The notes under the pieces: generated by a model
Told to the model about the DNA's origin: nothing
The model's database searches: none
Seen by the model: the letters and a program-made list of their open reading frames with translations, nothing else
Translations under genes and position numbers: made by a program
Assembly: GCF_900167135.1 (NCBI RefSeq)
Contig: NZ_FUWZ01000001.1
Coordinates: 868,001 to 932,000 of the forward strand
Length of the DNA: 64,000 nucleotides
Direction of reading: 5' to 3'
Source: Chitinophaga eiseniae
Lineage (GTDB): Bacteria > Bacteroidota > Bacteroidia > Chitinophagales > Chitinophagaceae
Shown: positions 44,358 through 52,245 of the stretch, piece after piece
Layout of the letters: each line of letters opens with the position of its first letter
Numbering within the stretch: the stretch's first letter is position 1

Positions 44358-44996
44358 ATGAGCGACAGAAAATATGTGAAAATAGGCGTGGCCGGCCCGG
44401 TAGGTTCCGGTAAAACCGCCCTGATAGAACGGTTGTCCCGTGCACTGATGAACACCTACGACATGGGGGTGATCACCAATGATATCTATACGAAGGAAGA
44501 TGCGGAGTTTCTTACTAAAAACAGCCTGCTTCCCAAAGAACGTATCATCGGTGTGGAAACCGGCGGTTGCCCGCATACGGCCATCCGCGAAGATGCGAGT
44601 ATGAACCTCGAAGCCGTGGATGAAATGGCAGCGCGCTTTCCCGGCATAGAACTGATTCTGATAGAGAGCGGCGGCGATAACCTCTCTGCTACTTTCAGTC
44701 CCGATCTGGCCGACGTGACCATCTTCGTGATCGACGTGGCGGAAGGAGACAAGATTCCCCGCAAAGGCGGTCCGGGCATCACCCGCTCCGATCTGCTGGT
44801 CATCAATAAAATAGATCTCGCCCCGTACGTACATGCAGACCTCGGCGTGATGGAAAGGGACGCCCGTAAAATGCGGGCGGGCAAACCATTTGTGTTTACC
44901 AACCTCATGTCCTTACAGGGATTGGATACCGTCATCGGCTGGATAAAAAAATATGCACTGCTGGAAGAGACGGAGGAACCGGCACTGGTAAGATAA
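44358..44996 (+). CDS. ureG: Urease accessory protein UreG (GTPase)
   Basis: The 212-residue SIMIBI GTPase powers nickel insertion. The P-loop is [17 protein letters not shown], the CPH nickel motif is [13 protein letters not shown], the switch region is [18 protein letters not shown], and the guanine specificity motif is [11 protein letters not shown]. The start at 44358 begins [13 protein letters not shown]; the longer frame upstream lies within ureF. Its TAA stop overlaps the next start (TAATG), so ureG and ureD are coupled. Confidence 0.98.
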   Translation: MSDRKYVKIGVAGPVGSGKTALIERLSRALMNTYDMGVITNDIYTKEDAEFLTKNSLLPKERIIGVETGGCPHTAIREDASMNLEAVDEMAARFPGIELILIESGGDNLSATFSPDLADVTIFVIDVAEGDKIPRKGGPGITRSDLLVINKIDLAPYVHADLGVMERDARKMRAGKPFVFTNLMSLQGLDTVIGWIKKYALLEETEEPALVR

Positions 44997-45820
44997 TGCA
45001 TAACGGAATCAACATGAATCAACTCAGTTTAATAAGCGGATATAAAAACGGGCGCTCCTGGCTGAAGGACAGCTATTGTACCCGGCCCTTCAAGCTGGCG
45101 AATGTAGGCATCTACCGGCAGGACCCCGCTTTGTACCTGATGGTGATGAGCTCTTCGCCGGGTATTCTCGACGGTGATCATTACGATATCGATATCCGCA
45201 CCGAATCGCACAGCCGGCTGCAGCTGCAGTCGCAATCCTACCAGCGGCTGTTCAATATGAAAACCGGTGCGCAACAGCAGCAGCGTATCCATATGGAAGC
45301 GCAGAGCGTGTTCAGCTACGTGCAGCATCCGCTGGTACCACATGAAAACGCGATGTTTAAATCGCATACGGTCGCACACCTGGAAGATGACTGCCAGTTT
45401 ACCTTTGGTGAGATTATCACCTGTGGCCGCAAACATTCCGGTGAGGTATTCCGTTTTTCCAGACTGCACAGCGTCACCGAAATATTCCATCGTGGTAAAC
45501 TCATCCTGAAAGACAACCTGCTGCTGCAGCCGCAACTGTTGCCCATGCAGGCTATCGGTCAGATGGAAGGATATACGCATCAGGCTACGCTGCTGTATAT
45601 CCATACCGGTGCCACCGATATGGAATTACATTTGACTGCCCTACGGCAGCTGCTGGAAGAACCGCCGGGTGTTGTTGGCGGCGTGTCGCTGCCGGATGCC
45701 CGCTGCCTGGTGGTACGCATACTGGGCAACGGCGGAGAGCAGCTGTACGACTGCCTTCGGAAGATGCAGCGTTATTGCTGGCAAACTGCCGCTGAATCAC
45801 TTAAAACAGCTATCGCATGA
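44996..45820 (+). CDS. ureD: Urease accessory protein UreD (UreH)
   Basis: The 274-residue protein is divergent but fits UreD. It has the N-terminal YCTRPFKLANVGIY, the central HTVAHLEDDCQFTFGEIITC, and GRKHSGEVFRFSRLHSVTEI, which corresponds to the conserved G-R-x-x-x-G-E-x-F block. UreD scaffolds UreF-UreG on the apo-urease and channels nickel. Placement at the end of the ure genes differs from the ureD-first order of enterobacteria. ATG 45014 (MNQLSLIS) is an alternative start. The stop overlaps the permease start by 4 bp. Confidence 0.93.
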   Translation: MHNGINMNQLSLISGYKNGRSWLKDSYCTRPFKLANVGIYRQDPALYLMVMSSSPGILDGDHYDIDIRTESHSRLQLQSQSYQRLFNMKTGAQQQQRIHMEAQSVFSYVQHPLVPHENAMFKSHTVAHLEDDCQFTFGEIITCGRKHSGEVFRFSRLHSVTEIFHRGKLILKDNLLLQPQLLPMQAIGQMEGYTHQATLLYIHTGATDMELHLTALRQLLEEPPGVVGGVSLPDARCLVVRILGNGGEQLYDCLRKMQRYCWQTAAESLKTAIA

Positions 45821-46518
45821 ATATAGGATTAACAACGCTGGTAGTGTCTGCTGTAACGATCAGCTGTTTACATACCGCCACCGGCCCGGATCATTACCTG
45901 CCGTTTATTGTATTGTCCCGCTCCAAAAAATGGACGATGTCTAAAACGATCTTCTGGACAGTACTCTGCGGCTTTGGGCATATCCTCAGTTCCGTTGTCA
46001 TTGGTTTGATAGGCGTGTTGCTGGGCTGGCAGCTGTCGAAGCTGACCTGGTTCCAGGATGTGAGAGGCAATATGTCCGGCTGGTGCCTGCTGGGCTTTGG
46101 TATCGTTTATTTGTTGTGGGGGCTGCGGCAGGCTTATCTTAATAAACCCCACAAACATTTTGACGTCTACGAAGGCGGCGATATCTATGTCTATGAGCAC
46201 CGGCATGGCGATATCGTTTACCCGCAGCAGCGGGTGAAAGTTACGCCATGGATATTGTTCGCCATTTTTGTGATGGGGCCCAGTGAACCGTTGGTGCCGC
46301 TGCTGTTCTATTCCGGTTCGCATCGTTCCGCACTGGAAGTGGTGGTGCTGATCAGCGTATTCACGCTTACTACCGTGCTGACGATGCTGGCGATGGTGCT
46401 GATTGGCTGCTATGGCTATTCTTTTCTGAAAACAGATAAACTCGAAAGATATGTACACGCCATCGGTGGTGCCGTGGTGACCCTGTGTGGCATAGGCATG
46501 GTATTCCTTGGATGGTAA
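45817..46518 (+). CDS. UreH-type nickel permease
   Basis: The 233-residue membrane protein has about six helices. The first carries the metal-transport motif SCLHTATGPDHYLPFIVLSR (H-x5-DH, as in UreH-type permeases and akin to the H-x4-DH of NiCoT). A second signature, GFGHILSSVVIG, carries another His. A cytoplasmic or periplasmic loop is histidine rich (HKHFDVYEGGDIYVYEHRHG), which suits nickel capture. It belongs to the group that includes the Bacillus/thermophile UreH permease beside urease. Position within the operon (4-bp overlap with ureD) makes nickel import for urease the likely role. Confidence 0.88.
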   Translation: MNIGLTTLVVSAVTISCLHTATGPDHYLPFIVLSRSKKWTMSKTIFWTVLCGFGHILSSVVIGLIGVLLGWQLSKLTWFQDVRGNMSGWCLLGFGIVYLLWGLRQAYLNKPHKHFDVYEGGDIYVYEHRHGDIVYPQQRVKVTPWILFAIFVMGPSEPLVPLLFYSGSHRSALEVVVLISVFTLTTVLTMLAMVLIGCYGYSFLKTDKLERYVHAIGGAVVTLCGIGMVFLGW

Positions 46519-46567
46519 AAAAATAACGTTAACGCAATCCTCTTGCTCATCATCTAAAAAAAATAAT

Positions 46568-47428
46568 GTGATACAACGGAAATCGTTTGTCCTCTCTTGC
46601 CTGAGGGGGGTAGGGCAAATCATGCTTCAAAATAATGCGTGGACGGGCGCACTTTTTCTGCTGGGGATCTTCTACGACTCTATGGTAATGGGCCTTGCAG
46701 CCGTTGTGGCGGTGATTGCCGGTACGCTGACGGCCCAACTGCTTCGTTACCCGGAAGCAGACATCGATGCTGGTCTGTATGGCTTCAGTCCCACCCTGGT
46801 GGGCGTGGCGCTGACCTTTTATTTCAACCCTGTGCCGCTGGTATGGGTGGCCGTTATATTGGGAGCCGCCGCCGCGGCATGGTTACAGCATCAGTTCATT
46901 CGTCGCGGGCTGCCGGGCTTTACGTTTCCTTTTATCCTCGTAACATGGGTATTGTTATACCTGTTCCTGCATGTGTATACACCGGGGGCTGCCGCTTCTG
47001 TGGCTGGCGGTATGCCGCTCAGCGATGACTTCACCACTGCTACCAATGGTTTCGGAGAAGTGATTTTCCAGGGCAGTGTGATTGCCGGCATCATCTTTTC
47101 GGTGGCCGTGTTTATCAGTTCCCCGGTAGCGGCGCTTTACGGCGTATGTGCTTCCCTGTTAGGCGCCTTTATTTCGCTGGAATTTGCAGAACCGGCCACA
47201 GATATTCACATGGGGCTGTTCAGCTTCAATGCGGTGCTGTGTGCCATTACTTTTGCGGGTGACAAGCCCCGCGACGGTATCCGGGTATTGTTTTCCGTGG
47301 TGCTCTCCGTTTTGCTGGACGTATGGATGCTGCAGCAGCACATGGCGGTGTTAACATTCCCGTTTGTGGCGGCCAGCTGGATCACGCTGGGCCTGCAGCA
47401 TCTCTTGTTGAAAATAAAAACTAAATAA
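46568..47428 (+). CDS. Urea transporter (UT family channel)
   Basis: The protein is a ten-helix UT-type urea channel of about 286 residues. It shows LRGVGQIMLQNNAWTGALFL at the N-terminus (the family LRGxxQV/I motif), FYDSMVMGLAAVVAVIAGTL, and a second repeat with VIFQGSVIAGIIF and HMGLFSFNAVLCAITF. It conducts urea down its gradient across the inner membrane and feeds UreC. The start is uncertain: the frame opens at TTG 46508 inside the permease gene, GTG 46568 gives a family-like N-terminus, and ATG 46622 would remove part of the first motif. GTG is chosen. Confidence 0.88.
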   Translation: MIQRKSFVLSCLRGVGQIMLQNNAWTGALFLLGIFYDSMVMGLAAVVAVIAGTLTAQLLRYPEADIDAGLYGFSPTLVGVALTFYFNPVPLVWVAVILGAAAAAWLQHQFIRRGLPGFTFPFILVTWVLLYLFLHVYTPGAAASVAGGMPLSDDFTTATNGFGEVIFQGSVIAGIIFSVAVFISSPVAALYGVCASLLGAFISLEFAEPATDIHMGLFSFNAVLCAITFAGDKPRDGIRVLFSVVLSVLLDVWMLQQHMAVLTFPFVAASWITLGLQHLLLKIKTK

Positions 47429-47439
47429 AAGACTAACAG

Positions 47440-49457
47440 ATGAAAAAAGTAGTATTGGCTGTGGGCCTGCTGTTAACCTGGCGGCAGCTGCTGGCGCAGC
47501 AACCGGCGGACACTGCCCATACACAGCTCGGACAGATAGTGGTGAACGCGCCCCGTATTGAAAAAGCCATGATGCATGTAGACCTGAAGAAGATCCCCGT
47601 GAATACCGCACAGGACTTGTTGCGAAAGGTACCGGGGCTATTTATTTCGCAACATGCCGGCGGCGGAAAAGCAGAGCAGATCTTCCTCCGTGGCTTCGAC
47701 TGCGATCATGGCACCGATGTTAATATTTCTGCCGACGGGATACCGGTGAATATTGTATCCCATGCCCACGGGCAGGGGTATTCCGATCTGCATTTCCTGA
47801 TACCTGAAACCGTGGAAAATATTGACTTCGGGAAGGGCGCTTATTATGCCGATAAGGGTGATTTTAATACAGCCGGCTACGTGAATTTCGCGACGTATGA
47901 TCACCTGGACAATAGCCTGATCAAGGTAGAAGGCGGTTCGTTCAATACCATGCGCCTGGCGGGTGTGTTCAACCTGCTGGCTGATAAAAGCGCTGCCAAA
48001 CGCAATGGCTATATCGCCACGGAATATAATTACACCAATGGTCCGTTTGATGTGCAGCAGCAGTTCAGCCGCTTCAACCTCTTTGGTAAATACAACCAGT
48101 GGCTGAATGACAAGGACTACGTTTCCTTCCAGGCTTCCACGTTTACTTCCGGCTGGAATGCTTCCGGGCAGGTCCCTGAAAGGGCCGTGGCTGAAGGATT
48201 GATCAGCCGGTGGGGTTCTATTGATCCTACCGAGGGGGGTAATACCTCGCGCACCAATGCTGCACTAACGTACCGGCATCAGGCCAGTGGGGATGAATCG
48301 TGGCAGAGCTTTTTCTACTATAGCCGTTACCAGTTCAACCTGTATTCCAACTTCACCTTTTTCCTGAAAGACCCTGTGTATGGCGATGAGATACAGCAGA
48401 AAGACGATCGTAGTATTTATGGGTTCGAGCAGCAGTATACACATGATTATACCCTGGGTAACAGCCGGCTGACCTGGCAGTCCGGCGCCGGATTGCGCCT
48501 GGACGATATACAGGACCTGGAGCTGAATCATGTGTATCGCCGCGATACGCTGCTGAACAGGCTGGCCTGGGGCAGCGGTCGGGAGACTAACTTACATGCC
48601 TATACGGTACTTACTGTGCATACGGGGCATTGGCGTATCCATCCTGCGGTGAGGGTAGATCATTTTATTTTCAACTACCAGGATAAACTGAAGCCGGCCA
48701 ACGGAGAGCCCGGGGTAACCGCTACGCGCGTAAGTCCCAAGCTGAATTTCTCCTATTCCACCGGGGATATTGCGCAATGGTACCTGAAGACAGGTATGGG
48801 ATTCCACTCCAACGACATGCGGGTGGTGATGCAGCAGCAGGGGAAAGACATACTGCCTTTTTCTGCCGGCGCTGATCTGGGCGTGGTGCTGAAGCCGGCG
48901 CCTAACCTGTTGATACAGCCGGCGCTCTGGTACCTGTACCTGCAGCAGGAGTTTGTGTATGTTGGGGATGAGGCGGTGGTGGAATCTTCCGGTAAAACGC
49001 GGCGTTTGGGCGTAGACGTGAGCATGCGGTATCAGCGGTAAAATGGCTTTACCTGGACGTGGATGTCAACTACGCACATGCGAGGGAGATAGGGCAGCCG
49101 AAAGGCGCCGACTATATCCCGCTGGCGCCGGTACTCACCAGTACGGGTGGCATTGGCGTGAACCTGCCCATGGGTTTCTCTGCCAATCTCCGCTACCGTT
49201 ATATGAAAGACCGGCCTGCCAATGAAACGAACAGTCTTGTGGCCAAGGGGTACTTCGTCAATGACCTCATGCTGGCATATACCCATCGGCAGTTCCAGTT
49301 CACAGTGCAGGCACAGAACCTGTTCAATGTTAACTGGAATGAGGCACAGTTTGAAACGGAGACGCGTTTGCAGCAGGAGAGGGAAGCTGTCACCGATATG
49401 TGTTTCACGCCGGGCACGCCGTTTTATCTAAAGGCTGGTGTTGCTCTGAGGTTTTAA
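47440..49457 (+). pseudogene. TonB-dependent receptor with His-rich plug, frameshifted; likely nickel uptake
   Basis: The frame from 47440 encodes a signal peptide (MKKVVLAVGLLLTWRQLLAQ), a plug domain and most of a beta-barrel, then stops at 49041 after VSMRYQR. The barrel continues in another frame from 49044 (WLYLDVDVNYAHAREIG) to 49457, ending in the C-terminal phenylalanine (YLKAGVALRF) typical of outer-membrane proteins. Adding one base just before 49038 (for example restoring CCGG from CGG) gives one protein of about 672 residues. The plug is rich in histidine (FISQHAGGGKAEQ, FDCDHGTDVN, IVSHAHGQGYSDLHF), which suggests a metal cargo. It follows the urea transporter by 11 bp, so nickel uptake for urease is the natural inference. 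Confidence 0.8.
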
Positions 49458-49506
49458 AAGATAATCTCCCCTTTTTTAGGCTATTTCATAAAAATTCATT
49501 TACTTC

Positions 49507-49521
49507 ACGTCAAAATGACGT
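49507..49521. promoter_or_regulatory. Dyad just before the NrtR-like gene, candidate autoregulatory operator
   Basis: ACGTCA-AAA-TGACGT is a perfect inverted repeat that ends 8 bp before the ATG at 49530, within looser outer symmetry (ATTTAC upstream, AAACAAAT downstream). Local NUDIX-type repressors commonly bind palindromes in front of their own operon. Confidence 0.5.
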
Positions 49522-49529
49522 AAACAAAT

Positions 49530-50219
49530 ATGGCGAAATCATTTCACGAATACAAAAATCCATCGCTGGCGGTAGACCTTGTGATATTCGGGTATCATGA
49601 CAACACGCTTTCTGTGCTGTTGCTCAACAGGAAAGAGGAGCCGTTTAAGGACTGCTGGACGTTGCCCGGCGGTTTTTTGCAGATGGAGGAAACCTTTCTG
49701 GGCACTTGTTCACGTATCCTGAAAACCAAAACCGGGATGGACGATGTATACCTGGAGCAGCTGTATTCGTTTGACGGCCTGGGGAGAGATCCCCGTGGCC
49801 GCGTGATCGCTGTGGGTTATTATGCGCTCATTAACCCGGCCCGGTTCAATATCATTGCCGGCAGCATGGCCAACGACGTGAAATGGTTTGATGTGCACAA
49901 GATGCCGAAGCTGGGGTTTGACCACCAGGATATTTTCCAGCTGGCGCTGCAGCGCCTGAAGTCGAAGATATTGTATGATCCTGTGGGGTTTGAGTTGCTG
50001 GATGAACTATTTACGATTACCGAATTGCATGAGTTGTACGAGTGTATCCTCGAAACCACCATCGATCGCCGCAATTTCCGCCGTAAGATCCTGGATGCTG
50101 AATATGTGATCAATACCGGCACTAAAAGGGAGGGACTGCAAAACCGTCACCCCGAATTATATAAGTTCAATAAAAAACTGAAAAAGAACAGTTTTCAGAT
50201 CAATGTTAATGTCTCATGA
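49530..50219 (+). CDS. NrtR/AraR-like NUDIX-domain transcriptional regulator
   Basis: The 229-residue protein has an N-terminal NUDIX fold (about 10-140) and a C-terminal winged helix (about 150-225: LYDPVGFELLDELFTITELH, then YECILETTIDRRNFRRKILD). The NUDIX box reads GFLQMEETFLGTCSRILKTK: the first Gly and Glu remain but the catalytic RExxEE part is replaced by R-I-L-K-T-K, so hydrolysis is unlikely and the domain should be a ligand sensor. NrtR proteins sense ADP-ribose and control NAD synthesis; Bacteroidota AraR of the same fold senses arabinose. The next three genes include neither NAD nor arabinose enzymes. Its stop overlaps the DUF4291 start (ATGA). Confidence 0.9.
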   Translation: MAKSFHEYKNPSLAVDLVIFGYHDNTLSVLLLNRKEEPFKDCWTLPGGFLQMEETFLGTCSRILKTKTGMDDVYLEQLYSFDGLGRDPRGRVIAVGYYALINPARFNIIAGSMANDVKWFDVHKMPKLGFDHQDIFQLALQRLKSKILYDPVGFELLDELFTITELHELYECILETTIDRRNFRRKILDAEYVINTGTKREGLQNRHPELYKFNKKLKKNSFQINVNVS

Positions 50220-50851
50220 AGCTAAAGATCGTTTCCTGGAGAAAGTTGCAGGAAACCTTACCGGCCTCCGGTAAACAACTGATTGCCCAACAGACTGCCG
50301 ATACCGTAGTAGTGTATCAGGCCTACAGACCCGCCATCGCCAATTATGCCGCTGACCATCAGGTGTTTGGCGGCAATGCCTACAGTTATGACCGCATGTC
50401 GTGGATAAAGCCCAATTTCCTATGGATGATGTACCGCTGTGGCTGGGCGGCAAAAGAAGGACAGGAAAGAGTGCTGGCAATCCATCTCCCCAAAGTATTT
50501 TTTGAAAAAATCTTGTCACAGGCAGTTCCTTCATCTTATAAACCCTGGCTTTTTCCTGAAAGGGAAGCCTGGCAGGCTGCTTTAGCGGCAGGAGATGTGC
50601 GGCTCCAGTGGGACCCCGACCATGATCCCTGGGGCAATAAACTGGAGCGAAGAGCCATTCAGCTGGGGCTGCGGGGAGATATCCTGAAAGAATTCGGACA
50701 GCGGCAGATCACCGCTATTGAAGATATCACTGATTTTGTGAAAGAGCAGTATGCCGTGTTGCAGCGCGATCCCGACGCACTACAGGTGCCGGAAGAAAGC
50801 GTGTATCCGCTGGAGGACCCTATGCTGCTTCATACCATTGATTTACGTTAA
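50216..50851 (+). CDS. DUF4291 family protein
   Basis: The 211-residue soluble protein has the DUF4291 signature blocks VVVYQAYRPAIANYAADHQV, YSYDRMSWIKPNFLWMMYRC and GWAAKEGQERVLAIHLPK. A C-terminal block follows: VRLQWDPDHDPWGNKLERRA and AIQLGLRGDILKEFGQRQIT. The family has no experimentally settled function that I know of. The invariant Tyr, Arg, Ser, Trp and Lys residues look like an active site rather than a structural motif. It is translationally coupled to the NUDIX regulator upstream and 12 bp from a 2-oxoglutarate oxygenase downstream. A nucleotide- or NAD-linked modifying role would fit the sensor, but that is inference. Confidence 0.88.
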   Translation: MKLKIVSWRKLQETLPASGKQLIAQQTADTVVVYQAYRPAIANYAADHQVFGGNAYSYDRMSWIKPNFLWMMYRCGWAAKEGQERVLAIHLPKVFFEKILSQAVPSSYKPWLFPEREAWQAALAAGDVRLQWDPDHDPWGNKLERRAIQLGLRGDILKEFGQRQITAIEDITDFVKEQYAVLQRDPDALQVPEESVYPLEDPMLLHTIDLR

Positions 50852-50863
50852 AAAAAGTACGCT

Positions 50864-51409
50864 ATGGAAAAACATACCTACGCCCCCGGAATTTTCACCT
50901 TGAAGCATTTCCTTTCTGCGGAGGAATGCCGGGCACTGATAGGCCGCAGCGAGGCTATGGGCTATGAAGAAGCCATGGTGGACGTGGGTAACGGCCGGCA
51001 ACGGATGCTCAAAGGCGTCCGTAATAACGAAAGGGTGTTGTATAAAGATGCAGCTTATGCTACCTTTATATGGGAAAAGTTGCGTCCCTATGCACCGGAA
51101 GGAGACGATAACCGTATCGCATGCGGCCTGAATGAGCTGTTCCGTTTTTATAAATACAGCCCGGGACAGCGCTTCAAAATGCATAAGGACGGTAGTTTTG
51201 TCCGGAATCGTTTTGAGGCCAGCCAGTATACCTTTATGATTTATCTCAACGAAGGTTACAGCGGCGGCAGCACGGTTTTTAAAACAGGAGAGGAGATCCT
51301 GCCGGAAACAGGGACAGCGCTGATTTTTTATCACCCGTTGCTGCATGAAGGTACGCTGCTGACGGCAGGTACCAAGTATGTGCTACGATCGGACATTATG
51401 TATAAATAA
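50864..51409 (+). CDS. 2-oxoglutarate/Fe(II) oxygenase, prolyl 4-hydroxylase-like
   Basis: The 181-residue protein is a compact double-stranded beta-helix dioxygenase. The iron ligands are His and Asp in RFKMHKDGSFVRN and the distal His in YHPLLHEGTLL, with the 2-oxoglutarate-binding Arg expected in YVLRSDIMYK. The strand YTFMIYLNEGYSGGSTVF is typical of the P4H branch. Such small stand-alone bacterial P4H-like enzymes hydroxylate protein prolines or other side chains; the target here is unknown. Only 9 bp separate it from the phosphatase gene, inside a four-gene operon. Confidence 0.92.
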   Translation: MEKHTYAPGIFTLKHFLSAEECRALIGRSEAMGYEEAMVDVGNGRQRMLKGVRNNERVLYKDAAYATFIWEKLRPYAPEGDDNRIACGLNELFRFYKYSPGQRFKMHKDGSFVRNRFEASQYTFMIYLNEGYSGGSTVFKTGEEILPETGTALIFYHPLLHEGTLLTAGTKYVLRSDIMYK

Positions 51410-51418
51410 AAGGAAATC

Positions 51419-52147
51419 ATGCCTGCCACATACGTTATTGGCGATATTCACGGCGCCCTGAAAGCACTGAAACAGCTGCTGGAAAGGATCGGGCCGGAAA
51501 AGGACGACCGGTTTATTTTTCTCGGAGATTATGTAGATGGCTGGTCTGAGTCTGCGGAACTGATCCATTTCCTGATGGAACTGTCTTCGCAGTACACTTG
51601 TATCTTTGTCAAAGGCAACCACGACGCCTGGTGCGAGATGTGGCTGGCCGGAGAACAACCGGTGGCCAGCTGGCTGCAACACGGCGGCAGAGCTACCGTG
51701 GCCAGCTACCATAAACTGTCCGACAAAGACAAACTGCATCACCTGGCTTTCTTTAACAGGATGCTGAATTATTACGAGGAGAATGACCGGCTGTTTATCC
51801 ATGCGGGCTATGCCTCCATGCACGGCCCTGCCTACGAACGTTTTGAAGCCATGTGTTACTGGGACCGGACCCTTTGGGAGCTGGCGCTGGCTATGGACAA
51901 AAGACTGAAAAAGGATTCCCGCTGCTACCCCAAGCGGTTGCTGCTATACAACGAAATATATATCGGTCATACCCCTACGCTGAACTACGACGAAGAACTA
52001 CCGATGAACCGGGTCAATGTGTTCAATATTGATACCGGCGCGGCCTTTACCGGTAAATTGTCGGCTATGAACATCGACACAAAAGAGGTGTGGCAGAGTG
52101 ATCCAGCCTACCTGTTATACCCCAACGAAAAAGGCCGGAATCCATAG
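51419..52147 (+). CDS. PPP-type metallophosphoesterase (Ser/Thr phosphatase-like)
   Basis: The 242-residue enzyme shows the whole PPP motif set: GDIHGALKAL (I), FLGDYVDGWSES (II), KGNHDAWCEMW (III), LFIHAGYAS (IV) and IGHTPTLNYD (V), with two metal ions bound by the D, H and N residues. Size and motifs resemble bacterial PrpA/ApaH-like phosphatases acting on phosphoproteins or dinucleotide polyphosphates. It is the last gene of the operon and is followed by a strong hairpin terminator. Together with DUF4291 and the oxygenase it suggests covalent modification chemistry under NUDIX-sensor control. Confidence 0.93.
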   Translation: MPATYVIGDIHGALKALKQLLERIGPEKDDRFIFLGDYVDGWSESAELIHFLMELSSQYTCIFVKGNHDAWCEMWLAGEQPVASWLQHGGRATVASYHKLSDKDKLHHLAFFNRMLNYYEENDRLFIHAGYASMHGPAYERFEAMCYWDRTLWELALAMDKRLKKDSRCYPKRLLLYNEIYIGHTPTLNYDEELPMNRVNVFNIDTGAAFTGKLSAMNIDTKEVWQSDPAYLLYPNEKGRNP

Positions 52148-52185
52148 ATGCCGGCACCATTCAATCTTACCTTTAAAAATGATAA

Positions 52186-52225
52186 GGGGATTTATTGATG
52201 CAGCCCGTTGCATCAATAAATCCCC
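52186..52225. terminator. 17-bp perfect hairpin, bidirectional terminator
   Basis: GGGGATTTATTGATGCA at 52186-52202 pairs perfectly with 52209-52225 around the 6-nt loop GCCCGT. It lies between the phosphatase stop and the stop of the convergent TonB receptor. Confidence 0.85.
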
Positions 52226-52245
52226 TGGATCCGGAAGCCAGTATA

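Noticed and set aside
49530-50219. The NUDIX protein considered as an active hydrolase
   Set aside because: The RExxEE part of the NUDIX box is replaced, and a C-terminal winged helix is present, which is the NrtR/AraR regulator layout.
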